DNA from: Ophiostoma sp. CBS 140.51
Lineage: Eukaryota > Ascomycota > Sordariomycetes > Ophiostomatales > Ophiostomataceae
NCBI GenBank assembly: GCA_029298735.1
Contig: JANSLP010000029.1
Span: forward strand, 1 to 64,000
DNA length: 64,000 bases
Direction of reading: 5' to 3'
The notes under the pieces are model-generated. The model saw only the letters and a program-made list of their open reading frames with translations, was not told the DNA's origin and made no database searches. Shown here one piece after another: positions 24,001 to 35,165 of the stretch (the first letter of the stretch is position 1; the number at the start of each line of letters is the position of its first letter). The translations under genes and the position numbers were made by a program.

Positions 24001-24169
24001 GACCGCAAATCGTTGCTTTTGAACTCGTGCATCCCCTCCGACCCTCCTTCCCTCTTCCAGTGAAGAATCCTCTTTTGGCCTTCCTTGCATGTTGCTATTC
24101 TAGTGTAAACTTGCAAACCTCAAAATCCCAGAACAACTTCAACAACAAGCCTCTCCTCTCAAGCTCCGG
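21017..24169. promoter_or_regulatory. Long shared upstream region of MNN9-like and glycosylase genes
   Basis: A 3.15-kb gap between divergent genes. A 183-codon minus-strand frame (24116-23565) and others are unsupported. The composite TCACGTGATTGG at 23893-23904 joins a palindromic E-box to an inverted CCAAT box about 275 bp before the glycosylase start. The rest has no feature I can name. Confidence 0.5.
23893..23904. promoter_or_regulatory. E-box plus inverted CCAAT composite site
   Basis: TCACGTGATTGG combines the palindrome TCACGTGA, the type bound by bHLH factors such as Cbf1, with ATTGG, the reverse complement of CCAAT. It lies upstream of the DNA glycosylase gene. Binding is inferred from motif identity only. 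Confidence 0.45.
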
Positions 24170-25597
24170 ATGCACTCCGGCTTACAAGGCTTCAAGCATC
24201 TGCGCATCGGCCGCTCCGGCTCTATTTTTCTGCCTCAAACGTCACTCTTTCCGAGCAGAAGTCTTTTTACCTTAAATACCGTCTTTCCCCAGTCAGTAGT
24301 GCGTTCCACTTTGTGCAGCAAAACGACGTCATTGTTGCCCCACGGACAGTTCCAGAGCATGGCTTCCATTGCACCCATCCGGCGGTCGGCACGGCTGAGC
24401 ACCGGCAGCGCCTCCGCCAGCCCGGCCCCGGAACCGGCGAAGAAGACTACGAATACCAAAACTGTGACGGCAGCGGTCTCGCGCAAGAGGAAGGCTACTG
24501 TCACTTCAGAAGCCATTTCTGTCTCAGAGGTCGTCACCACATCCATCACGGCTCCGGCGGTTTCACAAGAGGCAGACCTGCCTGCCCGGCCATCTACGCC
24601 ACCAGCTAAGAAACGGCGTGGCCGACCGGCTGCAGAAAAGCCGGCCGCCGCAGAGGACCGCCCAATTGTGCCGACGACACCGTCTCGGGCAGCCAAGACC
24701 GAATCTGAACCTTCCACACACCCGGCTCCGCCGGCCACACCCAAGACACCACGGCCAAGGCACCCCGCTGTCAACCGTCTGGCAGACCCGGATATATCCA
24801 ATGCACCGCTCATCTCTCCCGAGACGTCGCGCATCGTGTCTGCGCTACCACTAGATAGCCTCAACACGCCAGCCGCCAAGCAGAAGACGACAACTAAAAA
24901 TATCTTGGACGAGGCTTGCGCACATCTGATCAGCGTGGACCCGCGGATCAAGCCAGTCATTGATGCCCACTACTGCAAACCCTTTAGTCCTGAGTCCCTG
25001 GCCGAGAAGGTTGACCCGTTCGAGAGCCTGGCCAGCGGCATCATCAGCCAACAGGTGTCGGGTGCCGCCGCTCGTGCCATCAAGAACCGGTTCGTCGACC
25101 TGTTTGAGAAGGAAAAGGACCAGACGTTCCCGCATCCGTCGCAGGTGGCCGTCAAGTCCATCGAAGAGCTGCGGTCAGCGGGTCTGTCGCAGCGCAAGGC
25201 CGAGTACTTGCAAGGGCTCGCCGAGAAGTTTGTCTCGGGCGAGCTGACCACACAGCTGTTGGCCGACGCCCCGTACGATACGCTCGTGGAGCGGCTGGTC
25301 GCCGTGCGCGGCCTGGGCCTCTGGAGTGTCGAGATGTTTGCCATGTTTGGCCTGAAGCGTATGGACGTCTTCAGCGTCGGCGACCTTGGAGTACAGCGTG
25401 GTATGGCCGCCTTTGCTGGCCGCGACATTGCCAAGCTCAAGAAGGCCGGCGGCACGGCCACGAAGAAGAACGCCAAGTGGAAGTACATGACTGACAAGGA
25501 GATGGTCACCATGGCCGAGCCGTTCAAGCCGTACCGAAGCGTGTTTATGTGGTACATGTGGCAGGTCGAGTCAGTGGATGTCAGCACTATGGGCTAG
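24170..25597 (+). CDS. MAG1: DNA-3-methyladenine glycosylase II (AlkA/Mag1, HhH-GPD family)
   Basis: Intronless, 475 aa from the ATG at 24170 or 412 aa from the in-frame ATG at 24359 (MASIAPIRRSARLS). The C-terminal ~230 residues form the HhH-GPD domain: ASGIISQQVSGAAARAIKNR, LRSAGLSQRKAEYLQGLAEK, the helix-hairpin-helix RLVAVRGLGLWSVEMFAMFG, and the catalytic aspartate D405 in FSVGDLGVQRG. It would remove alkylated purines such as 3-methyladenine and start base excision repair. The middle is a Pro/Ala/Thr/Lys-rich disordered nuclear tail. The first 63 residues contain no Asp or Glu and several Arg/Ser/Phe, consistent with a mitochondrial leader on the long form. Alternatively, translation begins only at 24359. 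Confidence 0.93.
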   Translation: MHSGLQGFKHLRIGRSGSIFLPQTSLFPSRSLFTLNTVFPQSVVRSTLCSKTTSLLPHGQFQSMASIAPIRRSARLSTGSASASPAPEPAKKTTNTKTVTAAVSRKRKATVTSEAISVSEVVTTSITAPAVSQEADLPARPSTPPAKKRRGRPAAEKPAAAEDRPIVPTTPSRAAKTESEPSTHPAPPATPKTPRPRHPAVNRLADPDISNAPLISPETSRIVSALPLDSLNTPAAKQKTTTKNILDEACAHLISVDPRIKPVIDAHYCKPFSPESLAEKVDPFESLASGIISQQVSGAAARAIKNRFVDLFEKEKDQTFPHPSQVAVKSIEELRSAGLSQRKAEYLQGLAEKFVSGELTTQLLADAPYDTLVERLVAVRGLGLWSVEMFAMFGLKRMDVFSVGDLGVQRGMAAFAGRDIAKLKKAGGTATKKNAKWKYMTDKEMVTMAEPFKPYRSVFMWYMWQVESVDVSTMG

Positions 25598-26453
25598 GGA
25601 TGGAGGAAGGCTCTGTATCCTCGGGGCATCCTTATTTGCCCTCTCTTGTCTCTTTTTTTTTGCGTGTCGAAGATTCATGTCTCAATATTTTGGCCTTGTA
25701 TTCACTTTTATATATCTTCGCATTTATCTCCGTTCAGATCACCAGTCGTTTCATTGCTTGCGTTGTTCGGATGTGTTTCTGTAACATTTTACTGGAGACA
25801 TGACCTTTATTCTGTGTTCGAAGTTATGATTGGGGAGTCTCTTCGTCTGCCCGGGACTGTGTCGTTGTTATCGTGATGCTGCCACAAATCACGGGTAGCA
25901 GCAGAGCGTATGCACCTCGTGTCCTACAACACAACTTCGCCGAAGGTCATGCGTTGCTATTTCCACCCGCAGTGAGGGATATCATCTCAATCCAAATGGT
26001 AGACTTGTGCGAATATCGGCCCAGTTCTGAAAGGGTTGTGTAAAGTTGTATGTATAGCGATGCACCCAAGCATCACAGGACGCATCGCCACATGCAGATG
26101 TAAATATTGTGTTCGGTCTCCAGATGTACTATTGTTATCTACTCTCTCGTATGCTTCTATTGTGGCTTGCCCATACCAAAGCTGCGACTAAGACACATAT
26201 CAGACCACTGCCGCAACCGTCAACTCAACCGTGTGGTGGCGTCCAAAACGTCTAGCAATGCACATGCCAGTCGACGACCTTCATCTCGAAAACGGAGTAG
26301 ACGCCCCCTCCATCACGAAAAACATGCCGCATACCAGTCGTCCGTTGAAAAAGAAAGCAACGTGGATGCTTAGATCCCACCCCTGTCTCTTCAGGTATGC
26401 AATGTTAGCTGTCCAGTCAACATGGTGACTTGGTTTCACTTCAAGAAAATATT

Positions 26454-26504
26454 GTGTGCTGTGTTGTGCTGTGCTGTGTTGTGCTGTGCTGTGCTTTGCT
26501 TTGT
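26454..26504 (+). repeat. GTGCT/GTGTT pentanucleotide microsatellite
   Basis: About ten imperfect copies of a 5-bp unit alternating GTGCT and GTGTT, running into TTGCT/TTGTA at the right edge. It lies in AT-rich non-coding DNA. Because 5 is not a multiple of 3, it translates as a repeating HSTAQ pattern on the minus strand, producing a false open frame. Confidence 0.85.
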
Positions 26505-29500
26505 ATTTTTTGGGGAGAAGAAATAAAAACAAAGCGAAACAAACCCCGAATAAATAAAAATGTGATTCTTTGCTGAAATTGACAATAAAATATAAATCAA
26601 TACAGAATAAATAAATTTTTCAAATAAAAAATAGTGATGGTTTGAAAAATTCGTTGTAAACAAATAATTCCACCTTTTCAAGCCAAGAATGCACACATAC
26701 AAACGACAACACAACACCATTGTAACCGAGATGAAAGCAACCACACGTGCAGCCTCGAGGCACAATTGTGAGGTACAGAACAACGATCAAGAATGCAAGG
26801 CACCACGCGGCCGGCCATGCCATGCGTTGGGCCAAAAGGCAGTCATCCCGGATCTACAAAACAAACAATCGAATTGTAGGCCAAGAGAATTCCTGCCATG
26901 GACATTATCTGCCACGGATGTGTTCCTGTCTGCCAAGTAATACAAAGTAGTCGGCCGGATTGCAAACTAATACTGTGTACAGAGTAAATCTTCAAGATAT
27001 TGCTCCTCGGAGTATTAACCGGCTCGACTGGTTGCAGCATCCCCTTGTCGGAAACCCTCAAAGCCACGTCTCTTGGCATGGTTTTGTTGCAAGTTTCATG
27101 CGGGATGTGCGTTGGAATGGCATGTTCTGCAACTCAACCCCTCACAGTCCTCCTGTCTCTTCCTCACCAAACGGCACATGCCCATGTTCCCGGCCGCTGA
27201 CTTGATTGCTTGGTTCCCGCAGCCGGCATTCTAGAACAATGCAGTCGCTGGATGCAACAGAATTGTTTCTTGACGACGCACAACGACGTCAGCGACGTAA
27301 AGTGCTGACCTTTCAACTCTTCACCGTCTTGATATCGCACAACTGGCTCTTTTAGGCCTTCTCTCAACAAATCTGCAACTGCCGTTCACCTAGATTGCTT
27401 ACACTGTTGACCGGGCTCTTCAGTCAACTTTGCGGCCTGTCGAGGCAGGTATCTTGGGAAACGGCAGGTACACCAACCCGGTCGAACAGCGGCGCGTAAA
27501 TGTACCTTTTCGTACCGCAATTGACAGCTGTTTAGGCTACATTGGAGCTGTCTGTTTGCCAGACAGTCTAGATAACATGACTTGTTCTTAATTTTGAACC
27601 AGCCAACCGACGGCGGCCAACGGTTTGTTTTAAGCTCACTATGCCCCTGGCTATTGTTTCTGTTGCCCTTTGTCTGAAGGCGGCGCAAAGATTGATCTGG
27701 AGAGTATATGTTCAGACCCCAGAATGGTAGGAATAACATCCTCTTGGCGGGGTACTTATCAGTTGTGCATTACTCAGAGTTGTCGCTTGTCGTTGAGAAC
27801 GACATCGCCAAAATCTCGACAGATGGCAGGAGCAAGATGCAAAAAGTGGATCCTGCCAGTTGGTTGTCGAGTTCTCTGTGTTCCTATTCGCGAGCAGCTG
27901 TGAAAAAAAGCTGGAACTGGAAACCGGCGGAACACGAACAGGGAACCACAGAGGCGCTCCTTCCCGTCGAGGGCGCCCCTCTTTCCAACGAGTCCCAATG
28001 GGACCCAAAACGAGGATCTGCCCAGGAAATCTTGAATTTGGCGTATGCATACGTAATGCTGCAGGTGGCTTTCAGGCGTGTCAGGCCTCTTGTTTGCGAT
28101 GCACACGTTTTGTTACAGTGCTTATGAGAGTGGATTTTGGCAGCAACAGACTTCCCCTGCTACGGATTGATGAGGCTTTTCGCCCGTAGCGAATACTGCG
28201 ACAGATACTGCCCGAGTTGGGCCTGGCTTGGCGACTGGCGTGGAACTGGTGAAGCAGGAACGGGCGACGAAGCTCGCTGCTTGGTGCTGCTTTCCCACAG
28301 AGAAAGGAGATGGTGCTTTCCTGCTTTGGCGTTAGCGTAGCAACGGAGCAGTCCAACCTGCAGATTGGGGGAGGGTGCGACCGACCAAGAGTCACTAACG
28401 GCACGCCCCTCCACCTAACCCTCGTGGGTGGAGCACTTTCATACATGTCTCCCTGAGATTTGACACCCTCCAAATTTTTGTGAAATCTCAAAAGCATATT
28501 TTCGAAAGAGGAAAAAAAATTTACAAAAGAAGGCTCCGAGATAAGGATCTTTCGTGAGTACGAGATTATGTTTATGAATTGCACTGCAATTGAGTGCTGT
28601 ATGAGAGCAAGGAAGGTGCGATGAGCTTGCAATGAAAAAGGGGAAAGCACAGGGGAATACGACGCGTTGCGACCACCATGCAGATGGGGAAGGAGGGATG
28701 GAAAGGGAGGGAGGGGCCCTAATAAGCAACAAACACCACACGCGAAAAAAATCGTAATCGAACGAGGACGCGTGCATTTGCATGCACCACTGTAGCAAAA
28801 TTCGTGATAGAGGCCCTTTCAGAAGAGAGCAGAGCTTGCCCGGCATTGAAGTTGACCTGCTCGACTTGGTAGCCGACGAAAACGGCAAGCGAGGTAGGTT
28901 GGATCGAAAAGAAGTGCGCGGCGTGTGGCGGAAAAAAGGATAAAAAAAGAAACAAAAATACCGAACAAAAAACGAAAAACGGAAGCTAGAAAAAACTCGA
29001 CGTCCGCCAAAATGAAATGCATGACGGGACCGGCCCAGCTGTCCAGCTGTTCACTTGACTGTCTATTAAGTCCTGTCAATTGTCAACTGCAGAAGAACGA
29101 TTCAGCTTCTGTTGCCTGCCTCGTTCGCCGAGCTTTCTTTCTTTCGACAAGGACATGGCTCCTTTGGCTGGTGCTTGGTTCTTTCCCGCTTCCTGCGATC
29201 GGATTTGCCCCATCGTGGCGTTTTTCGGCCAAGGCCTGTGCCTTCGAGTGTGTGTTATTAGTGCATTTGTGTGACATCTCGTCTACTGCCTTGGTTTTCA
29301 AATCAGAGAGGGAAAAGAGGCAGCCCCCGTCCGTCTTTTGCAAGCTCGGCATGTGCTTCGTTCTCAGTGCTGTGGTACTTTTTGAGATGCCAGGCCCGGA
29401 TCCTGGCCCCATCTCTGTCCCACCCTCGGGCCTTGTCCCTCTCATTTTCGCTCCTGTGGCGATCTTCTTCGCTTTTCTCAAGCTTCCCGGCTGCCTTTTT

Positions 29501-31840
29501 TCCTCTTTGCTTTCTTTCTGTATCTGACCTTTGCAGTGCTTGTTCGTGCTGCCTGGCAACTTGAGGCCTAGCGAGGCTCGTGAGGCCCCAGCTTTGGAAC
29601 GCCGGTGGCCTTTTAGTTGGTTTTGGGGCGACGCAGCTCCTCGTTGAAAGGCGGGCCCTGGGAAAACACACAGAGAACGACGACGACGCGCACACGCACA
29701 CCGGGTTCGCTGCCGACCGTGCTGCCACCAATTCCCACTTTATTTTTGGTAGTGGCCCACAGGAAGCATTGCTGGAAGAAAACACACGATCGAGTTTTTC
29801 GTTGCGACGTTATTTAGCCACGCCTCGCTAGGTATGTGTATGCAGATAACCGGTCTTGCCCTCAAGAGCGACGCGGAAAAGGGGGTTGCCAATTTCCTGT
29901 GTGAGATTTACGTGGAGAAGGCACCATGCTGGGGCAGGACCAGCAGGACAGGGCTAGCGAGGCCATCCCATTTCCTACCGGACGGGCCTTCCCTCGTGAT
30001 GAAGTTTCGCTGTAAATTATCTGACGGAGCATTTTGCAGCGTGCCTTGGCGGATAGGAAGAGAAGGAGATCATGGACTCGTGGAGTCAAAGAGAGGAAGA
30101 CACAGACCGGGGTGGAAGGAGCGATGGGATGTAATTCGATCGTACCCTGTCATACATACAAACAAACAGACAAACACGGAAGAGACGGCTTTATTGTCAT
30201 CTCTTGCAGGATATATACATATCTCCCCTATTGTAAGACTACCGGACAGAATCCCATGATATTCCAGTGCAGTATCTCTACGATGACCAGGCATGAAAGC
30301 CATTGATGATGGCCCGGCTGCAGCCACGTTTCTGTCTGTGTGACCGTCGTCTCTGCTTCATACGCCATTGGCAGCGTGCGCTTCCTTGGGTGCACAGCTT
30401 TTTATGCCGTGACTCTGTACGCATGAATTAGAACTGCGAAGCGGCTACGGAACGGAGGACAGGGCTTTTGCATGCGGGCGAGAGTTTCGGTGCTTTATTG
30501 ACGGCGCGATATGACGAGTACGGGGACGTCGCCGGACAAGGAGAGACGAGACATTCGTACGCCACTAAATACAAAGACCTGTACTTTAGAAGCTGGACAT
30601 ATGCTTGCGTCAGGAAGGAGCGTCTCTGGCGGGCTGTCTGTCTTTCATACACAGTAACATACACATATGTGTGCAACAGAGCATGCGCAAAAGGCAATAC
30701 TTGTACTCGACACCTGACGGCAGCTGCAGCTGCGACGAGGTGTGCATGCACCTGCACTCTGGAGGATAGCATGTATGCACGACCGCGAGTCCAGCTACCT
30801 ACCTTCCTATGGCCTCGAGGCACGTATTTGTATGTGTACTTTCAAGGCCTGGCCGCTTTGTGGCGTTCGTAGCAGAGCTCCATCGCTCCATCTCAGCTGT
30901 AGACCCGGAGTGGTCTTTCCTTTGCGTGGGCCTTGGCCTAGATGAGGCAACTGCACCTGGTGGCAACAGCCCGATTTAGCAAACCACAAGTCGAAACATT
31001 TATAAAAAGAAAAGCAAAATATCCCAGCCTTTCGTCCCCCATCGCGCGAGTTGCTTGTCTGCTGGTTGAGTGGGTGCGGTCCTTTCTACAAGAAAGTCAA
31101 CACGGCCAACTGGCTCCAGCGCCGTCTTTTGCGCTCGGCGTGTTCGTTGGGCTGGTGGTGCTTGTGCTTGCTGGCATTTTTGTTTGTTGGCAGGTCATGT
31201 TGTCTGGCTAGCTCCGTCTCTGTTTTTACGACTAAGCAGCCTTGCAAATTAAAGAAGGAAAGAAGGAAGCAGGCGAGTCAAGATGCAAACCAGAAATGCA
31301 ATCGCAAACGGCAGCAGCAAAGAAGCAAAGACAACTTCTCGCTTGCGTCCAGATTGGAGACGGAAGCCGCGAGACAGAAAAGCAGGAAACAGCCACAGCC
31401 GTGCCTTCCCTCCTTCCCTGCTGGCACGGAAAGCGCTGTCCGGCCAGGACCTGCTCGCTGTAAGGTACTTGAAAACCAAGCAATGGGCAATCGCGACCGA
31501 CAGGCTCCGCCAGGAGCTTTTTACTCGTTGATCATGCCTTCCAACAAGAAAATCCACTGCAAATCAATAAAAAACAACGGAAATACTGGCTACAGTGCTC
31601 CCATGGCGTTGAGCGTTCACCTAATCTTGGTCACAAAGTGGAGAAAAGGGGGGGTGTGGCTTTATCCATTTGCACCAGCAGGTCCCACTCTGAGAATTAT
31701 CAGCTTCCTCCAATTACCCCTTCCCCTGCCTTTGCAGTGCGTGTGTCGGTCGCTCATTCTCTGCTTGTTCCTTTCCCCCCCTTCTTTCCTGCTTTCAGTC
31801 GTGCTCGTAATAACGATTTGGCACTAGTGAAGCCCGTACC

Positions 31841-31940
31841 TGTTTTCCCCCTTCTCCCCTGGCTCGTCTGTTTTCCTCTTTTTCCTCGCTCCTCCCTTTC
31901 TCTTTTCTCCCTCTCTTCTCTCTTCCTCTCCCTTTTCTGG
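31841..31940 (+). promoter_or_regulatory. Long pyrimidine tract upstream of the Ecm33-like gene
   Basis: Roughly 100 bases that are almost entirely C and T on the plus strand, within a wider C/T-rich zone ending about 1.2 kb before the Ecm33-like start. Such tracts are common near transcription starts of strongly expressed fungal genes. A role here is inferred from position and composition. Confidence 0.4.
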
Positions 31941-33305
31941 TTTGAATCCCAACTCGTTTCATTTCGATTCATAGTCCATCGTTTAATCGACATCGTCGTG
32001 TTCCTTTTTCTTTCTTCATCCTTTTCTCTGTAATTTTTTTAACGTGTTTACCTGTTTTCTTTCCCCAGGTACGCGTCGACTCTCGCTTATCCACACAACA
32101 AATAATTCAACGCCTTTCTTCCTTTTCCCGGACCTCCCGACTTTATCATTTCAGAAGCTTCGCGATCTCGTCATCACGAAGTAGACATCCGATTATTCGA
32201 AGTTTATCACAAGGTATGTATTCGCACGCGACAAACAGAGAAATGGACAATGGCGGCCACGAAGACGCGCCATTGGCGATGCCGTCGTCCTCGGGTGCCC
32301 CAGGTGCTCCCAGTGTGCAATGATCGCGACGTTGCACCTCGATGGCCGTCCACTCAGTGCCGTCCTTCACTTTGGCACGACCGACACGCTGGGCAGCGGA
32401 CGCAATCGCCCGCCTGCGTGGCCTTGTGCTCTGGGACGCGTGTGAATTGGACACAACGGTGTGCAGAACGAATAGGCATAACAAGCTTGACGGTCGTGGG
32501 TTTTGCTTCCTACCGTCATTGTAAGCTTTGCCGGCCGGTTCACTTGCCGTGATGGACGTTCACACTGCTTCACCATGAGCTTCAATGGCCCGTGGCAGCA
32601 ACACTGCATCAGCCAGCACGCACGGCAGTGGGACTTCCGAGGTCAGCAGAAAGTGAGAAGCAAAGACGACAATTGAGCAATAAGCACAGCATACTCCAGC
32701 AGTCGAGCAAGAGACGAGACAGTAGGAGCAAGAGCACGAATGACGCAGAGAGTCAGCAATTTTATCTATTACCACGACATTGGATCTCTTTCAATGTTTT
32801 GTCACACCGCCAGAGGACAAGGCGAAAAACGCACGTACTATCTCACTCAGACAAACCTGGACACCATCAACATACAAATCCAAAAACATGCGCAGCGTCG
32901 TTCAATGAAATCGCCACACTGTCTTGGCTCGGTTCACCGCCCTTGAGATACACAGACACTTGCCTCGTCATCAACTTGAGGCAGTTGTGTTTCTTTTTCG
33001 ACTGTTTCGCTCTTTTCGCACTCTTACAGCGCAACCGCAGCTCCTGAAAAGAACAGCAATCTCTCCTTTGCTTTTGCTCACCTTCTCACTCTCCTCTTAT
33101 CTCGATTACTCTGCTGGATTGCCTCGAACTCTCATTTCTGCTTCTCACTCGCTGCTGATTGACTTGGGGCTTCACAAGCCGATTCACGGAGCACTCGTGG
33201 CGTGTCTTTTTTGGCCGGCTTTTCACTGTCTAAAAATCTGGACCTTTTTCACTTTTTCAAAATTCGAGCATCAAGCTAACGCAAAAGTACAGCTACTCCA
33301 GCAAA

Positions 33306-34610
33306 ATGTTCTCCAAGCAAATCCTCTCCGTCCTTGCGGCGGCTGGCGTTGCCTCCGCGGCTTCGTCGTCCAACATTTGCAAGCAGGATACTTTCACCAT
33401 CAACTCCCAGGCTGACATCACCGACCTGCTGTCTTGCACGACCCTTACTGGCGACGTCGTCATTGGCAACCAGACCGATGCCACCCTTGACTTCACCGGT
33501 ATCAAGGTCATTGACGGTGACCTGAGCCTGCTGAACAACAACCTGGTCAGCACGCTGAAGAGCGACACCACCACTGAGATCTCGGGTGCTTTCCACCTGC
33601 AGAACCTGACCACTCTGTCGACTCTGTCCTTTGGCGACCTGACCTCCGTTGGCTCCATCAACTGGGTCTCCCTGACTGCCCTCGATGTCCTGACCTTCAC
33701 GGCCGGTATCAAGTCTGCGAAGAGCATCGTCGTCAGCGACACTTTCCTGTCCAGCCTGGACGGCCTTGATGTTGCCTCGGCCGACACCATCAACATCAAC
33801 AACAACCGTCGCCTGGTTTCGTACTCCTCGTCGCTTGGCAACCTGACCACTCTGCTGAACATCAACGCCAACGGTCTGGACCTGCAGGTCAGCTTCCCTG
33901 AGTTGATCTGGATCGCCAACATGACCATCTCCAACGTCTCCAGCTTCGACGTCCCGTCGCTGAAGGTTGTCAACGGCTCCATGCGCTTCGACTCCAACTT
34001 CTTCACCTCGTTCAACGCTCCCAACCTGACTGAGACCACCTCTGGCGACATCTCGTTCGTCAGCAACGCTGAGCTGACCAACATCACCATCCCCATGCTG
34101 ACCACCATTGGTGGCGGTTTCCTGATTGCCAACAACACTGCCATGGATAAGGTCACTGGTTTCCCCAAGCTCAAGACGGTTGGCGGTGCTGTCAACATGC
34201 GTGGTAACTTCACCGAGTACGTATTTTGTCCCGCGCTGCATAAATGCTTCCCTATAATCTTAGTCATTTCCGCTTTACTAACCCGCTCTAGCATTGAGCT
34301 GCCTGCCCTCAACGACGTCAAGGGTGCTTTCGACATTGTCTCGACGGGTGATATCTCCTCTTCGTGCTCGACCTTCAAGAAGCTGGCTCCCTCTTCGCAG
34401 GGTGGCGGTGGCCAGATCCAGGGCAAGTACACTTGCGACAGCAACAACGCTGAGGCCAACTCGGACACCAACCCTACCTCGACTGGCAGCTCTAGCGGCA
34501 GCAGCGCTACCGGCTCGAGCGGCAACGGCAACGCGGCTGCTGGTATCAGCGTCAACTCCCTGGCCGTTCTCGGCCTGGCTGGTGTTGCTGTCATTGCCCA
34601 GATGCTGTAA
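33306..34610 (+). CDS. ECM33: Ecm33/Sps2-type GPI-anchored cell wall protein
   Basis: Predicted 409-aa protein from two exons, 33306-34216 and 34292-34610, with intron GTACGT...CTCTAG. It begins with a signal peptide (MFSKQILSVLAAAGVASA). Next come leucine-rich beta-helix-like receptor-L repeats typical of Ecm33, such as CTTLTGDVVIGNQ, VIDGDLSLLNNN and TTIGGGFLIANNTAM. Many N-glycosylation sequons (NQT, NLT, NMT, NVS, NGS, NIT, NNT, NFT) are present. The tail is Ser/Gly/Asn-rich and ends in a hydrophobic GPI signal (VNSLAVLGLAGVAVIAQML). Ecm33 proteins support wall integrity, N-glycosylation-dependent wall assembly and morphology. Codon use is strongly biased to C-ending codons, which fits high expression and explains a 433-codon open frame on the opposite strand. 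Confidence 0.94.
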   Translation: MFSKQILSVLAAAGVASAASSSNICKQDTFTINSQADITDLLSCTTLTGDVVIGNQTDATLDFTGIKVIDGDLSLLNNNLVSTLKSDTTTEISGAFHLQNLTTLSTLSFGDLTSVGSINWVSLTALDVLTFTAGIKSAKSIVVSDTFLSSLDGLDVASADTININNNRRLVSYSSSLGNLTTLLNINANGLDLQVSFPELIWIANMTISNVSSFDVPSLKVVNGSMRFDSNFFTSFNAPNLTETTSGDISFVSNAELTNITIPMLTTIGGGFLIANNTAMDKVTGFPKLKTVGGAVNMRGNFTEYVFCPALHKCFPIILVISALLTRSSIELPALNDVKGAFDIVSTGDISSSCSTFKKLAPSSQGGGGQIQGKYTCDSNNAEANSDTNPTSTGSSSGSSATGSSGNGNAAAGISVNSLAVLGLAGVAVIAQML

Positions 34611-35165
34611 GGATCGGAAACTATTCACATATTTTAATAACAAAATGGGAGGTGACACGATAAGGGCCTGGCTATTGCTCTTTTCTGCGTCGGCTTTTCA
34701 TTTGGGGGGCGGTTTTGCATGCGTTGTGTTTGCGTTTCCGCGCGGACGGACATCAATCCAAGGAATATCAAAATGACGGTTTCGTCTCCGACTTTCTCTC
34801 TTCTTTTATAGTCTCTCTTTTCTGTGTCTTGCTTTTACCACAACGTTTACCCCACAGGTTTTCACTTTTGTTTTGTTTACACTTCTTCAATGTTTTTTTT
34901 TATACTACAACTCGACGCCATCCGACAGTATCCACGAACTACCCGACCACGTACACAACTACCATAACTAATAGCCCTTTTCTTTTTTAATCGTTTTACT
35001 TCAAACTCATCATGCTCAATACCGTGACATGTGCGTGCTGTGTTGTGGAAAAGCCCAGCATACAATAAGAGTAATAAGAGTAGGCAATCACACATAGGCT
35101 CGGGGGCGTATATGCACTTGTGTTTGGGCCACGAATTCATTTCTGTCATTAAATATGTAGTCTAT
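34611..35165. other. Tail-to-tail gap between Ecm33-like and SPF45-like genes
   Basis: A convergent 3' intergenic stretch of 0.55 kb, T- and A-rich, with no gene seen. Confidence 0.6.

Larger units (their letters stand above)
25598..33305. other. 7.7-kb stretch without a recognisable gene
   Basis: The largest gap in the window. Candidate open frames reach 258 codons (31051-31827) but are Cys/Leu/Ser-rich, overlap frames on the other strand and resemble no family. A GTGCT-type microsatellite lies at 26454-26504. Several long C/T-rich tracts (31770-32080 and 33050-33130) precede the Ecm33-like gene and suggest its promoter and long leader. No transposon ends, tRNA or coding remnant of a retroelement was recognised. 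Confidence 0.55.

Noticed and set aside
23565..24116. 183-codon minus-strand open frame upstream of the glycosylase gene
   Set aside because: No family signature, and it lies in the likely promoter of the neighbouring gene.
26281..26532. Minus-strand open frame with HSTAQ repeats
   Set aside because: It is a translation of the GTGCT/GTGTT microsatellite.
28925..29527. 200-codon plus-strand open frame
   Set aside because: Starts in an A-rich run and continues through Cys/Leu/Ser/Phe-rich sequence without domain signature; equally long frames lie on the other strand.
31051..31827. 258-codon plus-strand open frame in the large gene-free interval
   Set aside because: Composition follows the local base bias, no motif, and a typical fungal gene context (splice-bounded conserved blocks) is absent.
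33293..34594. 433-codon open frame on the minus strand opposite the Ecm33-like gene
   Set aside because: It mirrors the coding frame and arises from the C-ending codon bias of the real gene. It has no family resemblance and ignores the clear intron and signal-peptide structure of the plus strand.
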